From: Ruminococcus sp.
GTDB taxonomy: Bacteria; Bacillota; Clostridia; Oscillospirales; Ruminococcaceae
Assembly: GCA_017525915.1 (NCBI GenBank)
Contig: JAFXSC010000012.1
Coordinates: 62,001-126,000, forward strand
Length of the DNA stretch: 64,000 bases
Reading direction: 5' to 3'
In this document: positions 25,290 through 33,893 of the stretch, piece after piece
Position numbering within the stretch: position 1 is the first letter of the stretch
Layout of the letters: the number at the start of each line of letters is the position of its first letter
Made by a program: the position numbers and the translations under genes
The notes under the pieces: model-generated
What the model was told of the DNA's origin: nothing
Databases searched by the model: none
The model's input: only the letters and a program-made list of their open reading frames with translations

Positions 25290-26648
25290 ATGAAGAGATT
25301 CGTCTCATTTATAGTCGCTGCTGCCATGACTGCCGCTTCTGTCGGCAACTTTGCCGTTTCTTCCGCAGGTTCAAAGGATACGGACAAGGACATGGTGCTC
25401 TTCGGCGACAGCATCTCTGCCGGCTATTCAGTCGATAACTCGCTCGAATACAACTACGGTGAGATTTGTGCTGACTACCTCGGCGGCAACCTCAATAACT
25501 ACGCAGTTTCAGGCGCTACAAGCGATGACCTCATCAAGGTGATAGACTCACTCAGTGCCGAGAAAAAGGAAAATGTCAAAAACGCTGAATATATCGTTAT
25601 CTCTGTCGGCGGCAATGACCTCATGCACTATGCTGCAAAGTTTATCCTGAACTTTGGCGCTGAGAACAACCTCCTGAAAGAGGGCTTTACCGCAGCTGAT
25701 ATCCCCGACGAGCCGGGTATCTCCACCCTGCTCACTATGCTGGATACCGATAAGCTCCGCGCTTACGCTTCTGATGTCACCAGAGCTTCCGAGCTCATCG
25801 CTGTGCTCAAGAACCTCTGCAACAATCTCATGGTCAAGACCAGCAAGTACGAGGGCGTTATCCCCGAGAAGATAATCCCCAACATCAAGACAGCCGCAGC
25901 CAAGCTCAAGGCTATCAACCCCAACGCCCGCATTATCGTCCAGACCATCTATCAGCCGGTTGAGTTTGAAAAGTCATACCTCACCAAGAACTACGGCTCC
26001 TCCGCTTCTATCTATACCACACTGTTCGGCCACGTCCGCACCAACTTCGGCGATGTGCTCAACAAGTTCAGAAAAGACCTCAAAGCTGTTGACGGCATCG
26101 AGGTCGCTGACGTTCTCTACAACTTCGATTCACTGAAGGACGACGAGATACAGAACAATGACAATCCCGGACACTCCGCTTATTTCACCAACCTCCAGAT
26201 GTCCGGAAGCGCAAGGGATTTCCACCCCAACCAGAAGGGCCACCTCACCATTGCTTCCACAGTCCTTGAGACTATCGGTGATCTCCACGACGATACCGGT
26301 CTCCTTTCCAAGATATACAAGGGACTTCTGGACAGCTCATCGTTCCCGCTCATCGCTCTCGATACATACAAGAAGGTAGCAGGAAACCTCAAACTCGGCG
26401 ATGTAAATTTCGATGAGAAAATAGACGCGCGTGACGCGAGCCTCATTCTCAAGAGCAGCGCTTATCTTGCATCAGACCCGCCCGTGTTCATAATCTCCGA
26501 GTATCAGAAGAAGGTCGTTAACGTAAATCAGGACGAAACCCTTTGCGATGCCAAGGACGCAAGCTCTGTGCTCCGCTATGCTGCATTCCTTGCGATAAAT
26601 GAAGACGTATCCATCGAGGATTTCCTTGCAGGAAAAACCGGCAAATAA
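25290..26648 (+). CDS. Secreted SGNH/GDSL hydrolase with C-terminal dockerin
   Basis: The 452-residue protein has a signal peptide (MKRFVSFIVAAAMTAASVG...), then a GDSL-esterase domain: VLFGDSISAGYS (catalytic Ser), VSVGGND-type SVGGNDLMHY, and a C-terminal DFHPNQKGH supplying the Asp and His. Residues about 372-450 are a dockerin (LGDVNFDEKIDARDAS and NVNQDETLCDAKDAS, the second calcium loop imperfect). A plant-polysaccharide deacetylase or lipid esterase attached to a cellulosome is likely; substrate unproven. The ATG at 25290 follows AGGAG by 8-9 bp; an in-frame GTG three codons upstream lies too close. Confidence 0.9.
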   Translation: MKRFVSFIVAAAMTAASVGNFAVSSAGSKDTDKDMVLFGDSISAGYSVDNSLEYNYGEICADYLGGNLNNYAVSGATSDDLIKVIDSLSAEKKENVKNAEYIVISVGGNDLMHYAAKFILNFGAENNLLKEGFTAADIPDEPGISTLLTMLDTDKLRAYASDVTRASELIAVLKNLCNNLMVKTSKYEGVIPEKIIPNIKTAAAKLKAINPNARIIVQTIYQPVEFEKSYLTKNYGSSASIYTTLFGHVRTNFGDVLNKFRKDLKAVDGIEVADVLYNFDSLKDDEIQNNDNPGHSAYFTNLQMSGSARDFHPNQKGHLTIASTVLETIGDLHDDTGLLSKIYKGLLDSSSFPLIALDTYKKVAGNLKLGDVNFDEKIDARDASLILKSSAYLASDPPVFIISEYQKKVVNVNQDETLCDAKDASSVLRYAAFLAINEDVSIEDFLAGKTGK

Positions 26649-26652
26649 CAAT

Positions 26653-26690
26653 TAAAGCCTCCGGTAATGCCGGAGGCTTTCTGTTTTTAA
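26653..26690. terminator. Terminator shared by convergent genes
   Basis: Stem AAAGCCTCCGG/CCGGAGGCTTT followed by CTGTTTTT on the plus strand, just after the SGNH stop. It can also end the convergent gene at 26687. Confidence 0.85.
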
Positions 26691-27460
26691 CTTACTATTT
26701 CAAATTCGTCCGGACCTTCACCGCAGACAGGGCATTGATAGTCCGCCGGGAGTTTCTCTCCCTCATACTCATAGCCGCATACCTTGCACCGCCATACCTT
26801 CTTGCCGGCGGCAGGCTTTTCCGGCGCAGGTGTACTGCCGTTCACTGCCTTCTCAAAATCAGATGCAGGGTGCTTGCAGATGGGACAGATAAAGTCCTCC
26901 GGAAGCTCCTCCCCTACATATTCATATCCGCATATAACGCAGCGCCAGACCGTCTGACCGTTTGGAGTTGTGCCGACCGCCTGAGGCTTCGGCTTGATAT
27001 TACTGAGGTAGTATTCATAGGTACACGAGGGCTCGCTGCTCAGGACCTCCATATCCGTAACATCGGCTATGAACATGGTATGGGTACCGAGGTCAACGCT
27101 CATTGCGACCTTTGCCTCCAGCCACGCGTTTGTGCCCTCCGTAACATAAGCCCTGCTGTCCCCGGAACGTCCGAAGGCGGTATAGTCCGCGAATTTATCG
27201 GTATCCCTTCCGGACTGGAAGCCGAAGCGCCTGAACAGAGCGAACTCCGCCGCACGGCTGATGACTGAAACGTTGAATTTGCCGGTATTCTGTATCATTT
27301 CGTGTGTGAAATTGCCCTTGTTGACCGTCACGCTTATGCGGTTGGGCTTTGAAGTCACCTGTCCTACGGTATTTGTGATGCAGCCGCTGTCCTGACCATC
27401 CATAAAAGCGGTCACGACATACAGTCCGTAGCTTATTCTGTGCATTGCTTTCGTGTCCAT
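26687..27460 (-). CDS. Flavin reductase domain fused to two rubredoxins
   Basis: The 257-residue protein starts with an FMN-binding flavin-reductase-like domain (MHRISYGLYVVTA, GCITNTVGQVTSKP, about 1-160) followed by two rubredoxin domains (WRCVICGYEYVGEELPEDFICPICK and WRCKVCGYEYEGEKLPADYQCPVC cut to motifs: each has CxxCG and CPxC). It resembles high-molecular-weight rubredoxins that pass NAD(P)H electrons to flavodiiron proteins for oxygen or NO reduction in anaerobes. Tandem rubredoxins are less usual. The start at 27460 has AAGAGGT 7 bp upstream; the longer open frame has no site. No flavodiiron gene is adjacent. Confidence 0.9.
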   Translation of the reverse strand: MDTKAMHRISYGLYVVTAFMDGQDSGCITNTVGQVTSKPNRISVTVNKGNFTHEMIQNTGKFNVSVISRAAEFALFRRFGFQSGRDTDKFADYTAFGRSGDSRAYVTEGTNAWLEAKVAMSVDLGTHTMFIADVTDMEVLSSEPSCTYEYYLSNIKPKPQAVGTTPNGQTVWRCVICGYEYVGEELPEDFICPICKHPASDFEKAVNGSTPAPEKPAAGKKVWRCKVCGYEYEGEKLPADYQCPVCGEGPDEFEIVS

Positions 27461-27496
27461 AAGATACCTCTTTTCTGTACAAAAGTTTGTAACACC

Positions 27497-27525
27497 ATTA
27501 TATCTCATTTATACAGAATTGTCAA
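27497..27525 (-). promoter_or_regulatory. Promoter of the flavin reductase-rubredoxin gene
   Basis: Perfect TTGACA (27520-27525), 17 bp, TATAAT (27497-27502) on the minus strand. Confidence 0.9.
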
Positions 27526-27601
27526 GTGGAAGGTCATACACGGACGGCAGAACGCTCCCCCCCTGCAATCTCAACTCCGTCCGACACCGCAATCACACAT
27601 T

Positions 27602-27628
27602 AAAAAAGGGACTGCCGAAGCAGCCCCT
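27602..27628 (-). terminator. fba terminator
   Basis: Stem GGGGCTGC/GCAGTCCC with a TTCG loop followed by six T residues on the minus strand, 20 bp after the fba stop. Confidence 0.88.
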
Positions 27629-27648
27629 TATCATTATGTACGGATAAC

Positions 27649-28512
27649 TCAAGCCTTGTTTACGCTTCCGAAGAGTTCCATCTTTTCCTTTACCTTAGCC
27701 TTGATAGCCTCGAAGCCGGGTGCGAGGAGCTTTCTGGGATCGAAGCCCTTGCCCTGCTGATCCTTGCCAGCCTCGATGTACTTTCTTGTAGCCTCTGCGA
27801 ATACGAGCTGGCACTCTGTATTAACGTTGATCTTTGCAACGCCGAGAGAGATAGCCTTTGTGATCATATCGTCCGGGATACCTGTACCGCCGTGGAGAAC
27901 GAGGGGCATATCGCCTACTGTCTTGTTGATAGCCTCGAGAGTCTCAAAGCTGAGGCCTTCCCAGTTTGCGGGATATACACCGTGGATATTGCCGATACCT
28001 GCTGCAAGGAAGTCAACGCCGAGATCAGCGATCATCTTGCACTCTGCGGGATCAGCACACTCGCCCTTGCCGATAACGCCGTCTTCTTCACCGCCGATAG
28101 CGCCTACCTCAGCCTCGATAGAAAGGCCGAGACCGTGAGCAACGTTTACGAGCTCTGTTGTCTTTGCAACGTTCTCGTCGATCGGGAAGTGTGAGCCGTC
28201 GAACATGATAGATGTGAAGCCAGCCTTGATGCACTTGTAGCAGCCCTCATATGAGCCGTGGTCGAGGTGAAGTGCGACCGGTACAGTAATGCCGAGAGAC
28301 TTGTCCATAGCTGCAACCATAGCTGCAACTGTGCCGAAGCCTGTCATATACTTTCCTGCGCCCTCGGAAACGCCGAGGATTACGGGAGAATTGAGCTCCT
28401 GAGCGGTGAGGAGTATAGCCTTTGTCCATTCAAGGTTGTTGATGTTGAACTGACCAACTGCATACTTGCCTTCTCTTGCTTTCTTGAGCATTTCGGTAGC
28501 TGAAGTTAACAT
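27649..28512 (-). CDS. fba: Class II fructose-1,6-bisphosphate aldolase
   Basis: This zinc aldolase of glycolysis splits fructose-1,6-bisphosphate to dihydroxyacetone phosphate and glyceraldehyde 3-phosphate. The 287-residue sequence has VALHLDHGSYEGC (zinc His and catalytic Asp), SIEAEVGAIGGEEDG, and LVLHGGTGIPDD with NVNTE near the end. Length is normal for the class. AGGAGG lies 8 bp before the ATG. Monocistronic, with a strong promoter, in keeping with high expression. Confidence 0.97.
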   Translation of the reverse strand: MLTSATEMLKKAREGKYAVGQFNINNLEWTKAILLTAQELNSPVILGVSEGAGKYMTGFGTVAAMVAAMDKSLGITVPVALHLDHGSYEGCYKCIKAGFTSIMFDGSHFPIDENVAKTTELVNVAHGLGLSIEAEVGAIGGEEDGVIGKGECADPAECKMIADLGVDFLAAGIGNIHGVYPANWEGLSFETLEAINKTVGDMPLVLHGGTGIPDDMITKAISLGVAKINVNTECQLVFAEATRKYIEAGKDQQGKGFDPRKLLAPGFEAIKAKVKEKMELFGSVNKA

Positions 28513-28566
28513 AGATAAATTCCTCCTGAGAATTTCATTTAAGGGTAACGTGACCCCATCGTTATT

Positions 28567-28595
28567 ATTATATCACACTCCGGCGACAATTGCAA
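28567..28595 (-). promoter_or_regulatory. fba promoter
   Basis: TTGCAA (28590-28595), 17 bp, TATAAT with a TGA extension (28567-28572) on the minus strand. Confidence 0.8.
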
Positions 28596-28690
28596 GGGGG
28601 AACGGGAAATTTTTTGTGTACGGTTCATCGTATGCTCCGACGGCGTCCCGCGCCGTCCGCAAGCACAATGCACTAATGAACGACTGCCTA

Positions 28691-28719
28691 TTGACGTTTC
28701 CGGAGTTATGCTATATAAT
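28691..28719 (+). promoter_or_regulatory. Promoter of the methionine synthase operon
   Basis: TTGACG (28691-28696), 17 bp, TATAAT (28714-28719). No cobalamin or SAM riboswitch fits in the 28 bp before the start codon. Confidence 0.85.
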
Positions 28720-28746
28720 AGTAGTATATCGCGGAAGGGAGCACTT

Positions 28747-29454
28747 ATGGAAGAAAATACGGTTTTTGTAAAGATATATCACGGCAGCGAGCCTGCGCTC
28801 GCGCTCAACAGCCGGGAGCTCCGCCGCTACTCCGGCTATATGCAGTCCGGCGAAATGGATGACGCCCTCCGCGAGCTGTACGCTCAGGTCGTGGACGAGC
28901 TCCTGCCCTCGGTCGAATACAAGGTCTGCTACCGGCGCATGAAGCTGGAACGAAGCGAGGGAAAGCTCCTTCTGCCCTTTGACTGCACTTCCGCCGACCT
29001 CGAAAAGCTGCTTGCCTTCTCGCAGGAGGTCGTGATTTTCGCTGCGACCGCAGGACTTGCCATAGACCGATATATCGCAAAATACCAGCTCATCTCCCCG
29101 GCTAAGGCTCTCGTTGCACAGGCTCTCGGCGCCGAAAGGATAGAGACCCTCTGCAATGTCTTCTGTGACGATATACAGAAAGCTGCCGCCGGCGAAGGGC
29201 TTTCCGCAACTCCACGTTACTCCCCCGGCTACGGCGATATGCCGCTCGCCACCCAGACAGATCTGTTCAGACTTCTCGACTGTAACCGTCAGATAGGGCT
29301 CTCGCTCAATTCAAGCCTTCTCATGATGCCCTCAAAATCCGTTACAGCCCTTTTTGGTCTTGCGCCTTCAGAGCGTTGCAGGACCGTACATAACAACAAA
29401 TGCAGCTCATGCAGCAATACCGGCTGTGCTTTCAGAGATACCAGCCGCAGTTAA
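28747..29454 (+). CDS. Stand-alone methionine synthase reactivation-domain protein
   Basis: The 235-residue protein corresponds to the C-terminal activation domain of cobalamin-dependent MetH, which binds SAM and restores oxidised cob(II)alamin. The signature RYSPGYGDMPLATQ and IGLSLNSSLLMMPSKSVTALFG is clear. It ends with four cysteines in NKCSSCSNTGC, possibly a metal site. GGGAG lies 6 bp before the ATG at 28747. The catalytic metH gene, which lacks this domain, begins 18 bp downstream. Confidence 0.88.
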   Translation: MEENTVFVKIYHGSEPALALNSRELRRYSGYMQSGEMDDALRELYAQVVDELLPSVEYKVCYRRMKLERSEGKLLLPFDCTSADLEKLLAFSQEVVIFAATAGLAIDRYIAKYQLISPAKALVAQALGAERIETLCNVFCDDIQKAAAGEGLSATPRYSPGYGDMPLATQTDLFRLLDCNRQIGLSLNSSLLMMPSKSVTALFGLAPSERCRTVHNNKCSSCSNTGCAFRDTSRS

Positions 29455-29472
29455 GAACGGAACGGTGATAAA

Positions 29473-31893
29473 ATGGATATAAGAGAATTTATGAAAAACA
29501 GCTTCGTCTTTCTTGACGGCGGAATGGGTACTATTCTCCAGAAGCGCGGCCTGAAGCCCGGAGAGTTTCCCGAAAGGTGGAACCTCAGCCGTCCGGACGA
29601 TATTACCGCTATACACAGGAACTACTACGAAGCCGGCTCGAACGTTGTGCTCTCCAATACATTCGGCGCAAACTGTCTCAAATTCAGCGATGACGAGCTC
29701 GATGCGATAATAAGGGCCGCCGTCCGCAACGCTCAGAGGGCAAGGGACGAAAGCTCCGGCAGTCACGAAAAATACGTTGCCCTTGACATCGGTCCGCTCG
29801 GCAAGCTCCTCAAGCCCTACGGCGACTTTGAATTTGACGACGCTTACAATGCTTACGCCCAGATAGTGCGTATAGGCACTGACGCCGGTGCTGACCTCAT
29901 CTTCATCGAGACCATGAACGACAGCTACGACACAAAGGCAGCTCTGCTCGCGGCAAAGGAGAACTCCGACCTTCCGGTATTCGTTTCCAATGCCTACGGT
30001 GAGGACGGCAAGCTCATGACAGGCGCTTCCCCTGCGGCTATGGTCGCTATGCTCGAAGGCATGGGGGCTGACGCCGTCGGTGCGAACTGCTCGCTAGGTC
30101 CGAAGCAGCTCCGCGGAGTTGTTGAGGAATACCTTGAATACGCCTCCGTGCCTGTTCTGCTGAAGCCTAATGCGGGACTTCCCAAGAGCGTTGACGGCGT
30201 CACGGTGTATGATGTGTACCCGGAGGAATTCTCAGAGGATATGAAGGAATTCGCCTCTATGGGCGTGAGGATAATGGGCGGCTGCTGCGGTACCACCCCG
30301 GACTATATCTCCGCGACAGTCGGAAAAACTACCGGTCTCTCACCTGTTCCCGTGACCGATAAGGACAGGACGCTCATAAGCTCCTACACCCACGCGGTCG
30401 AGTTCGCACAGTCCCCCATACTCATCGGCGAAAGGATAAACCCGACCGGCAAGAAGCTCTTCAAGGAGGCTCTCAGGAACAACGATATCGGCTATATACT
30501 CGGCGTGGGTCTTACCCAGCAGGAGAAGGGCGCTCATGTGCTCGACGTGAACGTCGGACTTCCCGAGATAGACGAGCCCGAAATGCTGCAAAGGGTCGCT
30601 TTTGAATTACAGGCGATAATCGACCTTCCGCTCCAGATAGATACCACTGATGTAACTGCTATGGAAGCCGCTCTCCGCCATTACAACGGCAAGGCAATGA
30701 TAAATTCCGTCAACGGCAAGGAGGAGGTAATGCGCGAGATATTCCCCCTCGTCAAGAAATACGGCGGACTTGTGGTATGTCTCACCCTCGATGAGGACGG
30801 TATCCCCGACAGCGCCGGAAAGCGCGTGGAGATAGCAAAGAAGATAATAGCGACCGCGGAGAGCTATGGCATCAGCCGCAAGGACCTTATCTTCGACACT
30901 CTTGCTATGACCGTCAGTGCGGACAACCGTGCCGCTCTCGCAACGCTCAGCGCCCTGCGTACTATCAGGCATGAGCTCGGCTGCCACACCTCCCTCGGAG
31001 TTTCCAACGTCAGCTTCGGTCTTCCCGAAAGAGAAATGATAACCGCCGCATTCTTCACGCTTGCTATGGAGAACGGTCTTTCGGCTGCAATAATGAACCC
31101 CAATTCCGGCGAGATGATGAAGGCTTACTACTCCTTCCGCGCCCTGCACGGTCTGGACGAGAACTGCACCGACTACATTAACAATATCGGCAAATATATT
31201 TCCGCCGCTCCTGCCGCTCCGCAGAAAAGCACCTCTCCTGCCGCAGGAGAGGCCTCATACGCAAGTGAACTCCAGAGGGCTATCGTCAAGGGACTGAAGG
31301 AACAGGCTGCCGCTATAACATCGGATATGCTCCTCTCGGAAGATCCCCTCGTACTCGTGAACGAGCATATCATACCTGCCCTCGACATCGTGGGAAAGGG
31401 CTTCGAGAACAAGACCATGTACCTGCCTCAGCTCCTCATGAGCGCGGAGGCTTCACAGTGCGCCTTCGAGCGGATAAAGGCTAAAATGGCTGAAACTCCC
31501 GGTGTTCAGGCAAGCAAGGGCAAGTTCGTCATCGCCACCGTTCACGGCGACGTCCACGACATCGGAAAGAACATCGTCAAGCTCATTCTCGAAAACTACG
31601 GCTTCGATGTATGTGACCTCGGCAAAGACGTTCCGCCCGAAAAGGTCGTTGATGCTGCGATAGTGACCGGCACCAAGCTTGTGGGACTGAGCGCCCTCAT
31701 GACTACTACCGTTCCGGCAATGGAGGAGACTATCAGACAACTCCGCGAAAAAGCTCCCGGCGTGAAGGTCGTGGTCGGCGGTGCTGTGCTCACTCAGGAA
31801 TACGCTGACAGCATCGGCGCTGATTATTACGCAAAGGACGCTATGGCTACGGTGAGGTATTCGCTCGGCATTGTGGAAAACGCGGAGGGCTGA
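29473..31893 (+). CDS. metH: Cobalamin-dependent methionine synthase, without reactivation domain
   Basis: The enzyme moves a methyl group from methyltetrahydrofolate through cobalamin to homocysteine. The 806 residues hold the homocysteine domain (FLDGGMGTIL; zinc cysteines in NTFGANCLKF and RIMGGCCGTTPD), the folate domain (ILIGERINPTGKK), the cap helices, and the B12 domain with VHGDVHDIGKNIV, where His ligates cobalt. A full MetH of about 1200 residues also has a reactivation domain; here that is the separate upstream gene. The phosphoesterase gene follows after 4 bp. Confidence 0.95.
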   Translation: MDIREFMKNSFVFLDGGMGTILQKRGLKPGEFPERWNLSRPDDITAIHRNYYEAGSNVVLSNTFGANCLKFSDDELDAIIRAAVRNAQRARDESSGSHEKYVALDIGPLGKLLKPYGDFEFDDAYNAYAQIVRIGTDAGADLIFIETMNDSYDTKAALLAAKENSDLPVFVSNAYGEDGKLMTGASPAAMVAMLEGMGADAVGANCSLGPKQLRGVVEEYLEYASVPVLLKPNAGLPKSVDGVTVYDVYPEEFSEDMKEFASMGVRIMGGCCGTTPDYISATVGKTTGLSPVPVTDKDRTLISSYTHAVEFAQSPILIGERINPTGKKLFKEALRNNDIGYILGVGLTQQEKGAHVLDVNVGLPEIDEPEMLQRVAFELQAIIDLPLQIDTTDVTAMEAALRHYNGKAMINSVNGKEEVMREIFPLVKKYGGLVVCLTLDEDGIPDSAGKRVEIAKKIIATAESYGISRKDLIFDTLAMTVSADNRAALATLSALRTIRHELGCHTSLGVSNVSFGLPEREMITAAFFTLAMENGLSAAIMNPNSGEMMKAYYSFRALHGLDENCTDYINNIGKYISAAPAAPQKSTSPAAGEASYASELQRAIVKGLKEQAAAITSDMLLSEDPLVLVNEHIIPALDIVGKGFENKTMYLPQLLMSAEASQCAFERIKAKMAETPGVQASKGKFVIATVHGDVHDIGKNIVKLILENYGFDVCDLGKDVPPEKVVDAAIVTGTKLVGLSALMTTTVPAMEETIRQLREKAPGVKVVVGGAVLTQEYADSIGADYYAKDAMATVRYSLGIVENAEG

Positions 31894-31897
31894 GCCT

Positions 31898-33001
31898 ATG
31901 GTATGGATAATACTCCTGCTGGCAATACTCGTTCTCTTTGCCGCAGGTGTCCGCTTCATCAGCAGCAGGGCACTTCGCTCCGGCTTTGCAAAGAAGCTGT
32001 ACGCCGAACATAAACGGCTCGGCAGGCTCGTTTCGCTCTGGCCGCTGGCACTGTGTGTACCGCTTGGCATAATAGCAGGCACAGTGGGGGCGATAGTCGC
32101 CTTCCTGCACATTGTCGTTATCTGGACGCTGTGCGACCTCATCGGCTTCATTGTAAACAAGATAAAAAAGCGTGAACGCAGCAGCAGATACCTCAACGGA
32201 TATATTGCTGTCGGCATTACGGCCGTCTACCTCTGCGCAGGCTGGTACTTCGCCCACCATGTTTTCCGTACGGATTATACGCTGCACACCGGCAAGACAC
32301 TCGGGCAGGAAAGTCTCAGGATAGCCCTTATTGCGGACGCTCACCTCGTCACCACCCTTGATGAAGACGGACTTGAGGACGTCATTGACCGAATAAACGA
32401 TGACGAACCGGATATAGTTACAGTCTGCGGAGACTTCATCGATGATGATACTTCAAAATCAGAAATGCTTGCCGGATGCAGTGCTCTCGGCGGTCTCCAT
32501 GCCAAATACGGCGTGTACTTCGTCTACGGCAACCACGACAAGGGCTATTACGACAACAGGGGCTACAACTGCGATGAATTTGAAGAAGCGCTGAAAAACA
32601 GCGGCGTCCGTATTCTCTGCGACGAGACCGAGCTGATAAACGACAGCATCTACATTGTCGGAAGAAAAGACCGTTCGGACAAGAGCCGGCTCTCCGCGCA
32701 GGAGCTCACCGAGAAGCTCGACAGGTCAAAGTACATAGTCATGCTCGACCACCAGCCAAACGACTACAAGAACGAGGCTGAGTCCGGCGCTGACCTTGTG
32801 CTCTCGGGGCATACCCACGGCGGACATATCTTCCCGATCGGACCGCTGAGCCTGCTGTTCGGCGCGAACGACAAAGTCTACGGCAAGGAGAACAGGGACG
32901 GTACGGAATTTATCGTCACATCAGGCGTTTCCGGCTGGGCGATACCGTTCAAGACTTTCTCCAAATCCGAATATGTCATTATTGACGTAGTCGGTCAGTG
33001 A
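31898..33001 (+). CDS. Membrane-anchored metallophosphoesterase (YkuE-like)
   Basis: The 367-residue protein has three or four membrane spans in its first 130 residues, then a calcineurin-like phosphoesterase domain: IALIADAHLV, VCGDFIDDDT, VYGNHDKGYY, VMLDHQP and LSGHTHGGHIFP, a complete metal set. The start ATG at 31898 has GGAGG nine bases upstream. It is the last gene of the metH operon, ending at a strong terminator. Relatives act on membrane lipid or nucleotide phosphates; the substrate here is unknown, and the link to methionine synthesis may be only positional. Confidence 0.88.
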   Translation: MVWIILLLAILVLFAAGVRFISSRALRSGFAKKLYAEHKRLGRLVSLWPLALCVPLGIIAGTVGAIVAFLHIVVIWTLCDLIGFIVNKIKKRERSSRYLNGYIAVGITAVYLCAGWYFAHHVFRTDYTLHTGKTLGQESLRIALIADAHLVTTLDEDGLEDVIDRINDDEPDIVTVCGDFIDDDTSKSEMLAGCSALGGLHAKYGVYFVYGNHDKGYYDNRGYNCDEFEEALKNSGVRILCDETELINDSIYIVGRKDRSDKSRLSAQELTEKLDRSKYIVMLDHQPNDYKNEAESGADLVLSGHTHGGHIFPIGPLSLLFGANDKVYGKENRDGTEFIVTSGVSGWAIPFKTFSKSEYVIIDVVGQ

Positions 33002-33020
33002 GCAGTCAGAAACAAGATAA

Positions 33021-33049
33021 GGGACGCTTAATGCGTCCCTTTATTTTTA
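33021..33049 (+). terminator. Terminator of the metH operon
   Basis: Stem GGGACGC/GCGTCCC followed by TTTATTTTTA; the convergent dockerin gene ends 10 bp further on. Confidence 0.88.
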
Positions 33050-33058
33050 TATCCGAAT

Positions 33059-33883
33059 TCAGGAAAGATCTGCTACGGTCACAAGCACCGCAGATGCATC
33101 AGTGGCAGTTATTTTGCCGTCACCGTTGAAGTCGGCTGCAAGCTCCTCACCGGCAGAAAGTCCGGTCTCGCCGCTCTCGGCAAGGTTAGCTGCGACAATG
33201 AGTATCTTTGAAGCATCAACAGCTTCAAGCTTCCCCGAACCGTTAACATCTCCGAGGTCACGGTCTGAAACCGCTATATACAGGCTTTTCGCATGGTCGC
33301 CGGAAGGTCTTATATCCCTCAACGGCTCGCCGTATGAAGCGTTGCACCTGTTGCCCGAGTTGTCTGTTATGAACGATACCTCATACAGTCCGGCAGGTGC
33401 ATCACCGGGTATCACCGTATCAAAGCAGGCAAGCGGATAGCTGTCCGAGGAATCGCCCGTAAGTGCAAGAGGACTTGCGCTTGTAGACGCATAGCTCACG
33501 CTGAAGATATTTTCGTGCTCGGATATGTTTATGCTCTTCGCAGTTTTCCACCGCGAGTACGGACAGGCTCCGGCAGCGGTTATGGGATCGGTGTTGTTCG
33601 CAAGGCTTATGATGTCCCCGTTGGACTGCCATTTCACAAAGACCATATTCGTTGCCTTGGCTTCGTCAAGGTAGTATACCCCGGAATTCACATTCACGCC
33701 TTCCGGGTGCTTTTTTATATTCACGAAGACCCTTCCGCTCGGCTGAACGGTGATATTTTCGTCAGCGGAAGCGCGGAAGTACAGTGTAGGCTCATAGGTA
33801 TTTACATCAACGGCAGAAGCGCCGAAGCACACCGGTGAGGCTGCAAGGAGCAGTCCCAATGCGGCAGAAACAGCTTTTTTCAT
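33059..33883 (-). CDS. Secreted dockerin protein with N-terminal beta-rich domain
   Basis: The 274-residue protein has a signal peptide (1-24), a beta-rich region (about 30-195) and a C-terminal dockerin (GDVNGSGKLEAVDAS and DFNGDGKITATDAS, both calcium loops intact). The middle region ends with FDTVIPGDAPAGLYEVSFI, a pattern seen near the end of cohesin-like folds, so it may be a cohesin-like or carbohydrate-binding module; I recognise no catalytic residues. The ribosome site GAGGT overlaps the mtnN stop, which lies 10 bp upstream, so it is cotranscribed with mtnN. Confidence 0.85.
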   Translation of the reverse strand: MKKAVSAALGLLLAASPVCFGASAVDVNTYEPTLYFRASADENITVQPSGRVFVNIKKHPEGVNVNSGVYYLDEAKATNMVFVKWQSNGDIISLANNTDPITAAGACPYSRWKTAKSINISEHENIFSVSYASTSASPLALTGDSSDSYPLACFDTVIPGDAPAGLYEVSFITDNSGNRCNASYGEPLRDIRPSGDHAKSLYIAVSDRDLGDVNGSGKLEAVDASKILIVAANLAESGETGLSAGEELAADFNGDGKITATDASAVLVTVADLS

Positions 33884-33893
33884 GGTATTGACC

